34,187 nucleotides of DNA from assembly GCA_016782405.1 (NCBI GenBank), contig JADHYO010000004.1:1-34187 (forward strand), given 5' to 3'. Source of the stretch: Candidatus Aenigmatarchaeota archaeon (GTDB lineage: Archaea > Aenigmatarchaeota > Aenigmatarchaeia > QMZP01). A model generated the notes under the pieces. That model did no database searches. It saw only the letters and a list, made by a program, of their open reading frames with translations, and had not been told where the DNA came from. This document shows positions 18,126 to 25,480 of the stretch, piece by piece; positions within the stretch are counted from its first letter, which is position 1; each line of letters opens with the position of its first letter. The translations under genes and the position numbers were made by a program.

Positions 18126-18137
18126 TATTTATATAAA
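18126..18137 (+). promoter_or_regulatory. candidate TATA box upstream of rps12
   Basis: TATTTATATAAA about 24 nt upstream of ORF start 18161. Confidence 0.5.
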
Positions 18138-18160
18138 CATATCCCTAAAGCTATAGAACT

Positions 18161-20116
18161 ATGGGTCAATTCGGCGCTCGACAGATGGGGAAAAGAAGGA
18201 AGAAGTACAGGTGGTCTGCCAGCCGAAGGAAGAGGCAGCTTCTAAAGCTCTGGGCTAAGGACCCTCTCAAGGGATCACCTAGAGGGAAGGGGATTGTTCT
18301 CAAGAAGAAGGGAGTGGAACAAAAGCAGCCGCACTCTGGGATTATCAAGTGTGTTTCGCCAAGCACAAAAGTCTATTTAAGCAGTGGCTGCTGCATGGAG
18401 ATTAAGAGAATGGAAAGAAAATGGAAAAACAATGAGGTTTTCTGTTATGACAACAAAATAACGTCTTCGGGTCTTGTTGATTTTTTCAAGCTAAAAAAAA
18501 GCGATGCTTCTAACAGGACCTCATACAAAATTATTACTGATACCGGCAGAAAATTAAGGGCAAGCGGTGACCATCCCATGTATTCCGAAAGAGGAATTAT
18601 TGAACTAAATAATGTGAAAAAAGGAGACAAGCTGGCAGTCATGCCTTCAACTCCTGTTGAATATAAAACCAGCGCAAAAATAATTGCTGATTCTGGGGCT
18701 GTGGAAAGGCACATACCAAGCAATTCCAATGCTAAAACAGCTTTAAAAAATCTTGCCAAATCAAACCTTCTGCCCTTAAGGATGGATAATCCAAAACTGC
18801 CAAAAATAATAAGAATCATGGGTCATCTGTTTGGTGACGGCACTCTGTACAAAGTAATAGACAAATATGGGCATACCCAGGCAAGAGTAATATGCTCAGG
18901 TAGCATCGAAGACCTGAAAGAAATCAAGGCAGACATAGAATCTATTGGATTTCACACCACACCAATATACACAAAAAAATCCGAAAGCAGCATCACAGCA
19001 CATGACGGAAAAGTGAGAGTAATTAAAGGCTACTCTAGCTGCTTTGCTTGTGCGTCTTTGGGATTTGTCGCTCTTCTGGAGTTTTTGGGGGTTCCGAGCG
19101 GTGATAAGACAAGCAAGCCTTTTGATATCCCGAAATGGATAAAAAAAGGGCCTCTATGGGTAAAGGAAGAATTCCTTTCCTCTTATTTTGGGAGCGAATT
19201 GGAAAAGCCCCGGACAGGCCGGAAAGGAAAGACATTCCATCCGCCTTCCTTGGCATTCAGCAAGACAGAATCTGCTATGGAATCAGGAAGGGCCTTTGCA
19301 GAGTCCCTTGAAGAAGTCCTTTGCGAATTTGGGGTAAATATATCCAATATAAAAGAAAGCAAATGCGCCATCAGAAAGGACGGGTCAAAGACTTACAGGC
19401 TTACAATTTACATTGCCTCAAGCCATGGAAACCTGAAAAATCTGTTTGGAAAAATCGGATACAGATACTGCAAAAAAAGGCAGACTTTAGCCATGCACGC
19501 ATTGGCCTATATAATGCACCATCAAAACAGAATGAAAGAATCAAAAAAGGCATACATGAGGGCAATGCAGCTGAAGTCAAGAGGGAAAGACGTATATGAT
19601 ATTATATATGAGCTCAAAACCAAAAGGGATTATTTTGATGTGTCAGAATCCCAAATAAAACACTGGTTTTTTAATGACATATCAGACACGGATAAGCTTG
19701 GCAGAACATTGAGAATCCCTCCATTTGAAAGCTGGAGAAAGAAGGCTTCTGAAGGGCTGAATGATGGGCTTGTCTGGGAAAAGGTCATAGGCATTGGTAC
19801 AATAAAGTGCCCCAAATTATATGATTTAACCACAGAAAAAGATTCGCATAATTTCTTTGCCAATGGTTTTTTGACAGGGAATTGTGTGCGTGTCCAGCTT
19901 TCCAAGAACGGAATCCCTGTTACAGCCTTTGTCCCTGGAACAGGTTCAATAAAGTTTATTGATGAGCATGATGAAGTCCTGCTCGAGGGCCTGAACGGTA
20001 GTCAGGGCGGTGCTGTTGGAAGTATGCACGGTATAAAGTACAAGGTTGTTGCAGTTAATGGTGTGAGCCTTTCAGAGCTGGTAAAGGGCAAGAAGGAGAA
20101 GCCAAAGGGTGCATAA
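18161..20116 (+). CDS. rps12: ribosomal protein S12 (uS12) precursor containing an intein
   Basis: N-extein ...[21 protein letters not shown] and C-extein [36 protein letters not shown] are contiguous in S12 families. Confidence 0.95.
   Translation: MGQFGARQMGKRRKKYRWSASRRKRQLLKLWAKDPLKGSPRGKGIVLKKKGVEQKQPHSGIIKCVSPSTKVYLSSGCCMEIKRMERKWKNNEVFCYDNKITSSGLVDFFKLKKSDASNRTSYKIITDTGRKLRASGDHPMYSERGIIELNNVKKGDKLAVMPSTPVEYKTSAKIIADSGAVERHIPSNSNAKTALKNLAKSNLLPLRMDNPKLPKIIRIMGHLFGDGTLYKVIDKYGHTQARVICSGSIEDLKEIKADIESIGFHTTPIYTKKSESSITAHDGKVRVIKGYSSCFACASLGFVALLEFLGVPSGDKTSKPFDIPKWIKKGPLWVKEEFLSSYFGSELEKPRTGRKGKTFHPPSLAFSKTESAMESGRAFAESLEEVLCEFGVNISNIKESKCAIRKDGSKTYRLTIYIASSHGNLKNLFGKIGYRYCKKRQTLAMHALAYIMHHQNRMKESKKAYMRAMQLKSRGKDVYDIIYELKTKRDYFDVSESQIKHWFFNDISDTDKLGRTLRIPPFESWRKKASEGLNDGLVWEKVIGIGTIKCPKLYDLTTEKDSHNFFANGFLTGNCVRVQLSKNGIPVTAFVPGTGSIKFIDEHDEVLLEGLNGSQGGAVGSMHGIKYKVVAVNGVSLSELVKGKKEKPKGA
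18350..19882 (+). mobile_element. 511-aa LAGLIDADG intein in S12
   Basis: N-terminal [13 protein letters not shown], block [11 protein letters not shown], endonuclease motifs [11 protein letters not shown] and [11 protein letters not shown]-terminal [14 protein letters not shown] followed by Cys. Confidence 0.95.
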
Positions 20117-20117
20117 C

Positions 20118-20882
20118 ATGACTGAGCAAAAAATTCCCAAGCCAGTTGAAGCGGTCCCTGCAGCAGAGGCGTCAGCAGCAAAGCCTCCTGAAAAGCCAGT
20201 TGAAGCGGTCCCTGTAGCAGTTGCTCCTGTAGCAAAGCCTCCTGAAAAGCCAGTTGAAGCGGTCCCTGCAGCAAAAACTTCTGGGAACAAAATACTTCTT
20301 TTTGGTAATTGGGATTTGGGTGGGGTTGCTGTCAATGACCTTGGATTGAAAAGGTATGTTAACATTTCCCCTGTTGTTGTGCCCCGTTCAGGTGGACGCT
20401 ACGGAACAATCCAGATTCAGAAAGACAAGATAAACGTTGTGGAGCGGTTCATCAACCGACTCATGGTTCCAGGTCACCGGGGGAAGAAACACAAGTACAC
20501 ATCAGGGAGGTGCACAGCTTCTACTAATGCTATTTACCTGGCTGTCAAGGAAGCGTTTGGGATTATTGAGAAAAAAACCAAGAAGAATCCTGTCCAGGTT
20601 ATGGTTGATGCTATTGAGAATGCAGCCTTCCTTGAGGAGATTGCATCTTACCGCCTTGGTGGTATTATTGCCAGGCAGTCTGTTATAGTCTCACCGCAGC
20701 GGAGGCTGGATCTTGCACTCCGATACTTGACTCAGGGGATTTATCATTCAGGCTTTGGAAAGAAAGGCTCTCTTGCAAGGAACATCGCTGAAGAGCTAAT
20801 TGCTGCAGCAGGTAAGGACCCAAAGAGCCACGCAATCAGGGAGAGAAACAGAATCGAGAAAGAAGCTGAAGGCGCTCGCTAG
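20118..20882 (+). CDS. rps7: ribosomal protein S7 (uS7) with repetitive N-terminal extension
   Basis: INRLMVPGHRGKKHKYTSGRCTAS...; N-terminus carries repeated PEKPVEAVP units. Confidence 0.95.
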   Translation: MTEQKIPKPVEAVPAAEASAAKPPEKPVEAVPVAVAPVAKPPEKPVEAVPAAKTSGNKILLFGNWDLGGVAVNDLGLKRYVNISPVVVPRSGGRYGTIQIQKDKINVVERFINRLMVPGHRGKKHKYTSGRCTASTNAIYLAVKEAFGIIEKKTKKNPVQVMVDAIENAAFLEEIASYRLGGIIARQSVIVSPQRRLDLALRYLTQGIYHSGFGKKGSLARNIAEELIAAAGKDPKSHAIRERNRIEKEAEGAR

Positions 20883-20917
20883 GTTTTTGGAAAAAATAAA
20901 AAATGCGGGGGGGAGGA

Positions 20918-20962
20918 TTTCCGTCACCGTTTTTGGGTGCAGCCTTTTTCCAAAAGGATGCG
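20918..20962 (-). other. tRNA-Leu T-loop intron (45 nt, position 59/60)
   Basis: BHB helix TTCG/CGGA, bulges AA|C and AA|T; restores T loop TTCGAAT. Confidence 0.8.
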
Positions 20963-20994
20963 TTCGAACCCCCGAAGGCACTAAGCCACAGGAT

Positions 20995-21050
20995 ATCTCA
21001 GGGCATGTTCTGTCATATGGGATTTCTCCCTCAACACACTTAAGTATCCT
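20995..21050 (-). other. tRNA-Leu intron 2 (56 nt, position 37/38)
   Basis: BHB helix CTTA/TGAG, bulges AG|A and AT|A. Confidence 0.7.
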
Positions 21051-21057
21051 CTTAAGT

Positions 21058-21085
21058 TTAGCACACGTGGCTATCACCACGATGT
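21058..21085 (-). other. tRNA-Leu intron 1 (28 nt, position about 30/31)
   Basis: BHB helix GGCA/TGCT, bulges GG|A and AA|A; internal CGTGG/CCACG hairpin. Confidence 0.7.
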
Positions 21086-21168
21086 CCTGCCCCGTTGGCC
21101 ACTTGGGTACCCCCGCTGAAATTGGAGGGACAGATGGTTTCAGATTTTGAGGTCTGCCATTTCTCCAG

Positions 21169-21240
21169 GGTCGCTACAGGGATTTGAACCCTGACCAAAG
21201 GCTCCACAAGCCCGTATGCTACCATTACACTATAGCGACC
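21169..21240 (-). tRNA. tRNA-His(GUG)
   Basis: G-1 with GTCGCTA/TAGCGAC acceptor, anticodon loop TTGTGGA, T arm CAGGG-TTCAAAT-CCCTG. Confidence 0.85.
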
Positions 21241-21998
21241 ATGCTTAATTATGATTCCTTTTATTTTAATTGATGTGCTACCTCAAAAGCGAGGGCGGGA
21301 AAGTATTTAAAGGGAGATTGCAATATAATCATTACTGCCTACGGGCGGAACGAGTTTAGGCGACTAGGCGATGACAATTTTTCCACCGGATTACCGGTGA
21401 TAATGAGAGCTTGACTGAATTGTTAAGTTTGATGTATACCTTTGTGACGGAAATATCCCATTGGAAAACAATAACAAGGAGTACAAAACCGCCAAAAATA
21501 ACAAATCCGGTTGATCCCGCCGGAGGTGACTGCTATCCGAATCCGGTTTAGCTATGCAAGTCTGGGGTTAAACCCAGGCATACTGCTCAGTAACGCGTAG
21601 TCAATCTGCCCTTGGGCTTGTTCTAATCCCGGGAAACAAGACCGTTCACTTGGACAATTGGATTAAGTGAACCTTCTTTCTACTGGGGCCGAGGAACAAA
21701 TAGGCAAAACTTGCTGGAATGCTGTTTTGCTGAACTAAGGATGAGACTGCGACCTATCAGATTGTTGCTAGGGTAATGTCCTGGCAAGTCTATAACGGGT
21801 ACGGGCCTTGAGAGAGGGAGCCCGGAGTTGGATTCTGAGACAAGAATCCAGGTCCTACGGGACGCAGCAAGCGCGAAACTTCCACAATGCACGCAAGTGT
21901 GATGGAGGGATTCGGAGTGCTTTCTCTTTTTGAGGAAGCTTTTGTGCACTCTAAATCAGTATACGAATAAGGGGTGGGTAAGACGGGTGCCAGCCGCC

Positions 21999-22038
21999 AT
22001 GTTAATGGTAACTTTATTTTTAGCCATTGACACGGTAA
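21999..22038 (+). other. 16S intron, 40 nt, approx E. coli 526/527 (530 loop)
   Basis: BHB helix GCCG/CGGT, inner 9-bp helix TGTTAATGG/CCATTGACA; splicing restores GCCAGCCGCC|GCGGTAATAC. Confidence 0.9.
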
Positions 22039-22247
22039 GCGGTAATACCCGCGCCCCGAGTGGTCACCACGTTTATTGGGTTTAAAGCATTCGTAGCCGG
22101 TTCAATAAGTTCCTAATGAAACCGGAGGTAGGGCCTACGGGCTATGCTTCTAGCATGAAATCCCTTAGCTAACTAAGGGGCTTGTTGGGAATACTATTGG
22201 ACTAGGGACCGGGAGAGGTGTAGGGTATTCCGGGGGTAGTGGTAAAA

Positions 22248-22284
22248 CGCACTGCTTGCGCAGGCGCAGCAAGTGGGCTTGCAA
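22248..22284 (+). other. 16S intron, 37 nt, approx E. coli 696/697 (690 loop)
   Basis: BHB helix GTAA/TTGC; restores GGTAAAA|TACTTTAATCCC. Confidence 0.85.
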
Positions 22285-22489
22285 TACTTTAATCCCCGGA
22301 GGACCACCTGTGGCGAAGGCGCTACACTAGAACGGATCCGACGGTCAGGGATGAAAGCTAGGGGAGCAAAGCGGATTAGATACCCGCGTAGTCCTAGCTG
22401 TAAACGATGCCCGCTAGACATTGGCACTCTTACGGGGGGTGCCAGAGTCGTAGGGAAACCGTTAAGCGGGCCGCCTGGGAAGTACGGTC

Positions 22490-23119
22490 ATGAATCTAGG
22501 AATATTAGACCTCGAGTCAATAATGACTATGAACTTTTCAGAGATTGACTCAAAAGCATATATTGCAGGAGTGATTGGTGGGGATGGTCACCTTAATAAA
22601 AACTTTATACAGATAGATGGTGACTCCCCTCAATGGTTACAAACAATTAATACACTGTTCACTACCTGCTTCAACAAACAGGGAAGAGTATATCACAAGA
22701 AGGGAAGTCGTGGATACCGATTATACATATCATCACGATCCCCTGTCCATTATTTTCATGAAAAATGGAATATACCCTTCGGTAAGAAAAGCAAAATTAT
22801 TGAGCCACCCAGGTCGTTAACCCAAGAACGCGAATTAAAGTCATTCCTTATAGGATGGTTTGACGCTGAAGCACATGTCGAACATTGGAAACATCCAAGG
22901 ACAAAACGGATATATCTGAGAATCCAATTCAAAACGAAAAGCGAATCAATACGAAATTTTCTTTTGACGATTCTCCAAGATAGCGGTGTCAATGCAAGTG
23001 TCTATAAGGACAATGAAGGAAGTTTCAGACTTCAAATAGGTTCAAGAAATGATATTACCGAATACAAGCAAAATTTCATTTTTTTGCATCCAAAAAAATC
23101 AGAACTATTGAATTCCTAG
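22490..23119 (+). CDS. LAGLIDADG homing endonuclease (16S intron ORF)
   Basis: YIAGVIGGDGHL and FLIGWFDAEAHV motifs. Confidence 0.9.
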   Translation: MNLGILDLESIMTMNFSEIDSKAYIAGVIGGDGHLNKNFIQIDGDSPQWLQTINTLFTTCFNKQGRVYHKKGSRGYRLYISSRSPVHYFHEKWNIPFGKKSKIIEPPRSLTQERELKSFLIGWFDAEAHVEHWKHPRTKRIYLRIQFKTKSESIRNFLLTILQDSGVNASVYKDNEGSFRLQIGSRNDITEYKQNFIFLHPKKSELLNS

Positions 23120-23130
23120 ATTCACCGGAA
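22490..23130 (+). mobile_element. 16S intron, 641 nt, approx E. coli 897, encoding LAGLIDADG protein
   Basis: Inner helix TGAATCTAGGAAT/ATTCCTAGATTCA; restores CGGTC|GCAAGGCTGAAAC. Confidence 0.93.
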
Positions 23131-23305
23131 GCAAGGCTGAAACTTAAGGGAATTGGCGGGGGAGTACACAAGGGGTGGAGGCTGCGGTTTAATTCGATTC
23201 AACGCGAGGAACCTTACCAGCGGCGACAGCAGAATGAAGGTCAGGCTGAAGGTCTTACCAAACAAGCTGAGAGGAGCTGCATGGCCGTCGTCAGTTCGTG
23301 TCGTG

Positions 23306-23345
23306 AGAATATTGTTTTCACGTCATGAGAACCGTGTTCCGATAC
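23306..23345 (+). other. 16S intron, 40 nt, approx E. coli 1079
   Basis: BHB helix GTCG/CGAT, bulges TG|A and AC|A; restores TCGTG|AGGTGTCC. Confidence 0.88.
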
Positions 23346-23368
23346 AGGTGTCCTGTTAAGTCAGGTAA

Positions 23369-23411
23369 ACAGCTAGACGACTTTATTTTATATGTCGTCT
23401 TTCTGGTCTAT
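23369..23411 (+). other. 16S intron, 43 nt, approx E. coli 1102
   Basis: BHB helix AGGT/GTCT, hairpin AGACGAC/GTCGTCT; restores GGTAA|CGAACGAGACCC. Confidence 0.88.
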
Positions 23412-23678
23412 CGAACGAGACCCATATCCTATGTTGCAACCTGTCCCTCCGGGGGCGGGGCACTCATAGGAGACCGCTGCTGATAAAGCAGAGGAAGGAA
23501 TGGTCGACGGCAGGTCCGTATGGTCTGAATCCGCTGGGTTACACGCGGCCTACAATGGCTGGGATAATAGGATGCCACCCTGTAAGGGGGAGCCAATCCT
23601 CAAACCCAGTCCAAATCCGGATCGAGGGCTGCAACCCGCTCTCGTGAAGCCGAAATCCCTAGTAGTCGCTGGTCATCA

Positions 23679-23729
23679 AGCACCCTTTTAGAAAAAGGCT
23701 GCACCCAAAAACTAAAAGAGTGCGTGAAA
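23679..23729 (+). other. 16S intron, 51 nt, approx E. coli 1363
   Basis: BHB helix TCAT/GTGA, inner helix GCAC/GTGC; restores CGCTGGTCATCA|TCTAGCGGCGAATA. Confidence 0.88.
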
Positions 23730-23786
23730 TCTAGCGGCGAATATGTTCCTACTCCTTGCACACACTGGGCTCAGAAAAACAGAAAA

Positions 23787-23796
23787 GCTTTATAAC
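23787..23796 (+). promoter_or_regulatory. candidate intron-internal TATA box
   Basis: GCTTTATAAC about 22 nt upstream of ATG 23818. Confidence 0.35.
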
Positions 23797-23817
23797 ACAT
23801 GAAGACAATAAGTCTAT

Positions 23818-24567
23818 ATGAAGCGTGCAAGATACCTAAGGTTAGTAGCTCTTTGTCTCTCGGATGGTGGAGTTGGTTTCAGTAGTGGAACAAAGTATAT
23901 CCACTTTACAAACCAATCTCCTATCCTATTGGATCTTTTTAAAAAAGAGATTAGGAAATTCTCCAACTCTAAAATCCATAAACAAATTAAGGAAAGGGGG
24001 ATTACGTTAAGGGTTTTTGATAAAAATCTAGTGAAAAATCTCCTGGAAATATCACCAAATTTTAGGACCAAGCCAGTTGATCATCACCCTGTAAACAGAA
24101 AAATCCAGGAAATAACAACTCTTAACGGTATTAAATACCCAAAAATCAGAATTCCTAACGATATATTCATATCCAAGAGAGACAAATCAGAATTCCTTAG
24201 AATATATGCTTCATGCGATGGTTATCCATCTATATTCCCCAGGAAATATTCTTGGTCTGCGGTTGAAAGGATCGTAGCTATAGTGGCTCAACATCCGATT
24301 ATAAAGAAAAGAATCTCAGAGCTTCTGACAGAATTTGACATAAACCATAAAATTAAAATGTCAGGAGTCTTTATGCGAAGTAGAGAAGCTATTATAAAAT
24401 ATAAGGAAAACATTGGCTTTGTTGATGGTGTTAGAATGACAGGAAATTCAAAATTCTGGAAAGGCGTAACAAAAAACAAGGTTCTGGATATTATATCAAA
24501 ATCTTATGATATTAAATTCCCTTCAAAAGATAAAAGCGATGTTCTTCGTGTGTTAAAAAGTGTCTGA
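23818..24567 (+). CDS. LAGLIDADG homing endonuclease (16S intron ORF)
   Basis: LVALCLSDGGV and FLRIYASCDGYPS motifs. Confidence 0.85.
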   Translation: MKRARYLRLVALCLSDGGVGFSSGTKYIHFTNQSPILLDLFKKEIRKFSNSKIHKQIKERGITLRVFDKNLVKNLLEISPNFRTKPVDHHPVNRKIQEITTLNGIKYPKIRIPNDIFISKRDKSEFLRIYASCDGYPSIFPRKYSWSAVERIVAIVAQHPIIKKRISELLTEFDINHKIKMSGVFMRSREAIIKYKENIGFVDGVRMTGNSKFWKGVTKNKVLDIISKSYDIKFPSKDKSDVLRVLKSV

Positions 24568-24676
24568 AATCTTTCTGGGTTTAGGTGTAAACTGCCCGTC
24601 AAGCCAACCGAGTGGATTTATGGCGAGCTTCTGGTTCTTGCCAGAATCAAGTCATTTTTCTGCAAGGTGGGCTAAG

Positions 24677-24707
24677 AATCTTCTAAGGTTTCTTAGCAGG
24701 TTAGCAA
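24677..24707 (+). other. 16S intron, 31 nt, approx E. coli 1494/1495
   Basis: BHB helix GCTA/TAGC, bulges AG|A and AA|T, inner helix ATCTtCTAAG/CTTAGcAGGT. Confidence 0.85.
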
Positions 24708-24712
24708 TCGTA

Positions 24713-24782
24713 AGATGGCTAGATGGGCAAACTGACTGCTTCGGCAGGATGATAGTTTAGGGAACATTTAGTGGTCCGACAA
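24713..24782 (+). other. 16S intron, 70 nt, approx E. coli 1499/1500
   Basis: BHB helix GTCG/CGAC (H strand complete only after upstream intron removed), bulges TA|A and AA|A; restores AAGTCGTA|ACAAGGTAACC. Confidence 0.82.
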
Positions 24783-24920
24783 ACAAGGTAACCGTACGGG
24801 AACGTGCGGTTGGATCACCTCCTTATTTTGTTTCCACCGGGATTCCGAATTAGCGCAGGCTTTGCCTGTGTTTTCCGAAGTTGAGGGCCGATAGATCAAC
24901 GGTAGATCGCCTGCCTTGCA

Positions 24921-24965
24921 GCGCACCTTTTTAGAAAAAAGCTGCACCAAAAAAGTGAGCAAGTT
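24921..24965 (+). other. tRNA-Ala intron 1 (45 nt, position 37/38)
   Basis: BHB helix CTTG/CAAG, bulges CA|G and TT|A. Confidence 0.9.
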
Positions 24966-24987
24966 AGCAGGAGGCTGTGGGTTCAAA

Positions 24988-25034
24988 AGCACTTTCTTTA
25001 AAAAAAGAAAGCGCCCAAAGAAAAGGGCTGAACA
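24988..25034 (+). other. tRNA-Ala intron 2 (47 nt, T loop 59/60)
   Basis: BHB helix TTCA/TGAA, bulges AA|A and CA|T; restores TTCAAAT. Confidence 0.88.
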
Positions 25035-25085
25035 TCCCACTCGGTCCATTGCTTCAATCTAAAGCGCGCAGGGGTATACAAAAAG

Positions 25086-25096
25086 TTATATAAATA
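25086..25096 (+). promoter_or_regulatory. candidate TATA box between tRNA-Ala and 23S
   Basis: TTATATAAATA. Confidence 0.45.
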
Positions 25097-25114
25097 CAGA
25101 CTTCAATAGTTTGT

Positions 25115-25480
25115 ATTATTACATAGGAGCCACTTTAGCTGGACAGGGTCCTCCACATTTGGTGACAGCGGATATGGGGTGCAGCAGGTAGTAGGCAACA
25201 TCTATCTGGTTCTCTGGAGATGAGAGGCTGTTTAGAGCAACAGCTGTATACAGCTTAATGGCGTTCATGCTCATGCCTTTGGCATTGGGACTGGTCCGGT
25301 GTTCCAGAAGAACATCGAGCTGGTGAGATGAAGCGCCTCAAACATTGAGGTGTGGAATGAAGGGGAATCATGAAGAAAAAATACTGGCTTCTGACCCCCA
25401 AGCAAAAACTTGGGGTAATGAGGAAGTGAACACCATCTGAATTCCTTTAATGATTCATAGGTGAGTTATCTCGACCAAAC
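25115..25480 (+). ncRNA. unassigned structured spacer / candidate ncRNA upstream of 23S
   Basis: Hairpins GCTGTT/AACAGC, ATGCC/GGCAT, CCTCAA/TTGAGG, CCCCAAG/CTTGGGG; TATA box 5' of it; no coding potential seen. Confidence 0.3.

Larger units (their letters stand above)
20904..21116 (-). tRNA. tRNA-Leu(UAA) with three BHB introns
   Basis: Acceptor GCGGGGG/CCCCCGC+A; D arm CCC/GGG; after intron removal anticodon arm CAGGA-CTTAAGA-TCCTG, long variable arm, T arm GGGGG-TTCGAAT-CCTCC. Confidence 0.85.
23764..24590 (+). mobile_element. 16S intron, 827 nt, 1391-1398 region, encoding LAGLIDADG protein
   Basis: BHB helix GCAC/GTGT, inner helix CTGGGCTCAGAAA/TTTCTGGGTTTAG; restores TTGCACAC|ACTGCCCGTC. 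Confidence 0.92.
21503..24824 (+). rRNA. 16S rRNA gene interrupted by 9 introns
   Basis: 5' TCCGGTTGATCCCGCCGGAGG to 3' GGTTGGATCACCTCCTT; many archaeal SSU landmarks. Confidence 0.97.
24885..25048 (+). tRNA. tRNA-Ala(UGC) with two introns
   Basis: Acceptor GGGCCGA/TCGGTCC+A, D arm GATC/GATC, anticodon arm CCTGC-CTTGCA|A-GCAGG, T arm GTGGG-TTCAAAT-CCCAC. Confidence 0.92.

Noticed and set aside
20995-21085. Single large anticodon intron in tRNA-Leu
   Set aside because: Every single-intron solution leaves a loop without U33; two introns around CTTAAG give a perfect Leu(UAA) arm.
21640-21760. Possible introns in 16S h8/h10 hairpins GTTCACTT/AAGTGAAC and AGCAAAAC/GTTTTGCT
   Set aside because: They are in naturally variable helices and no conserved sequence is interrupted.
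22490-24590. Group I introns as the explanation for the LAGLIDADG-containing rRNA insertions
   Set aside because: No group I core seen; borders fold as BHB motifs and mini-introns lack any ribozyme-sized sequence.
25115-25480. SRP RNA or RNase P RNA assignment for the spacer
   Set aside because: Lacks GGAA/AGCAG helix 8 signature and the GAGGAAAGUCC CR-I motif; left unassigned.
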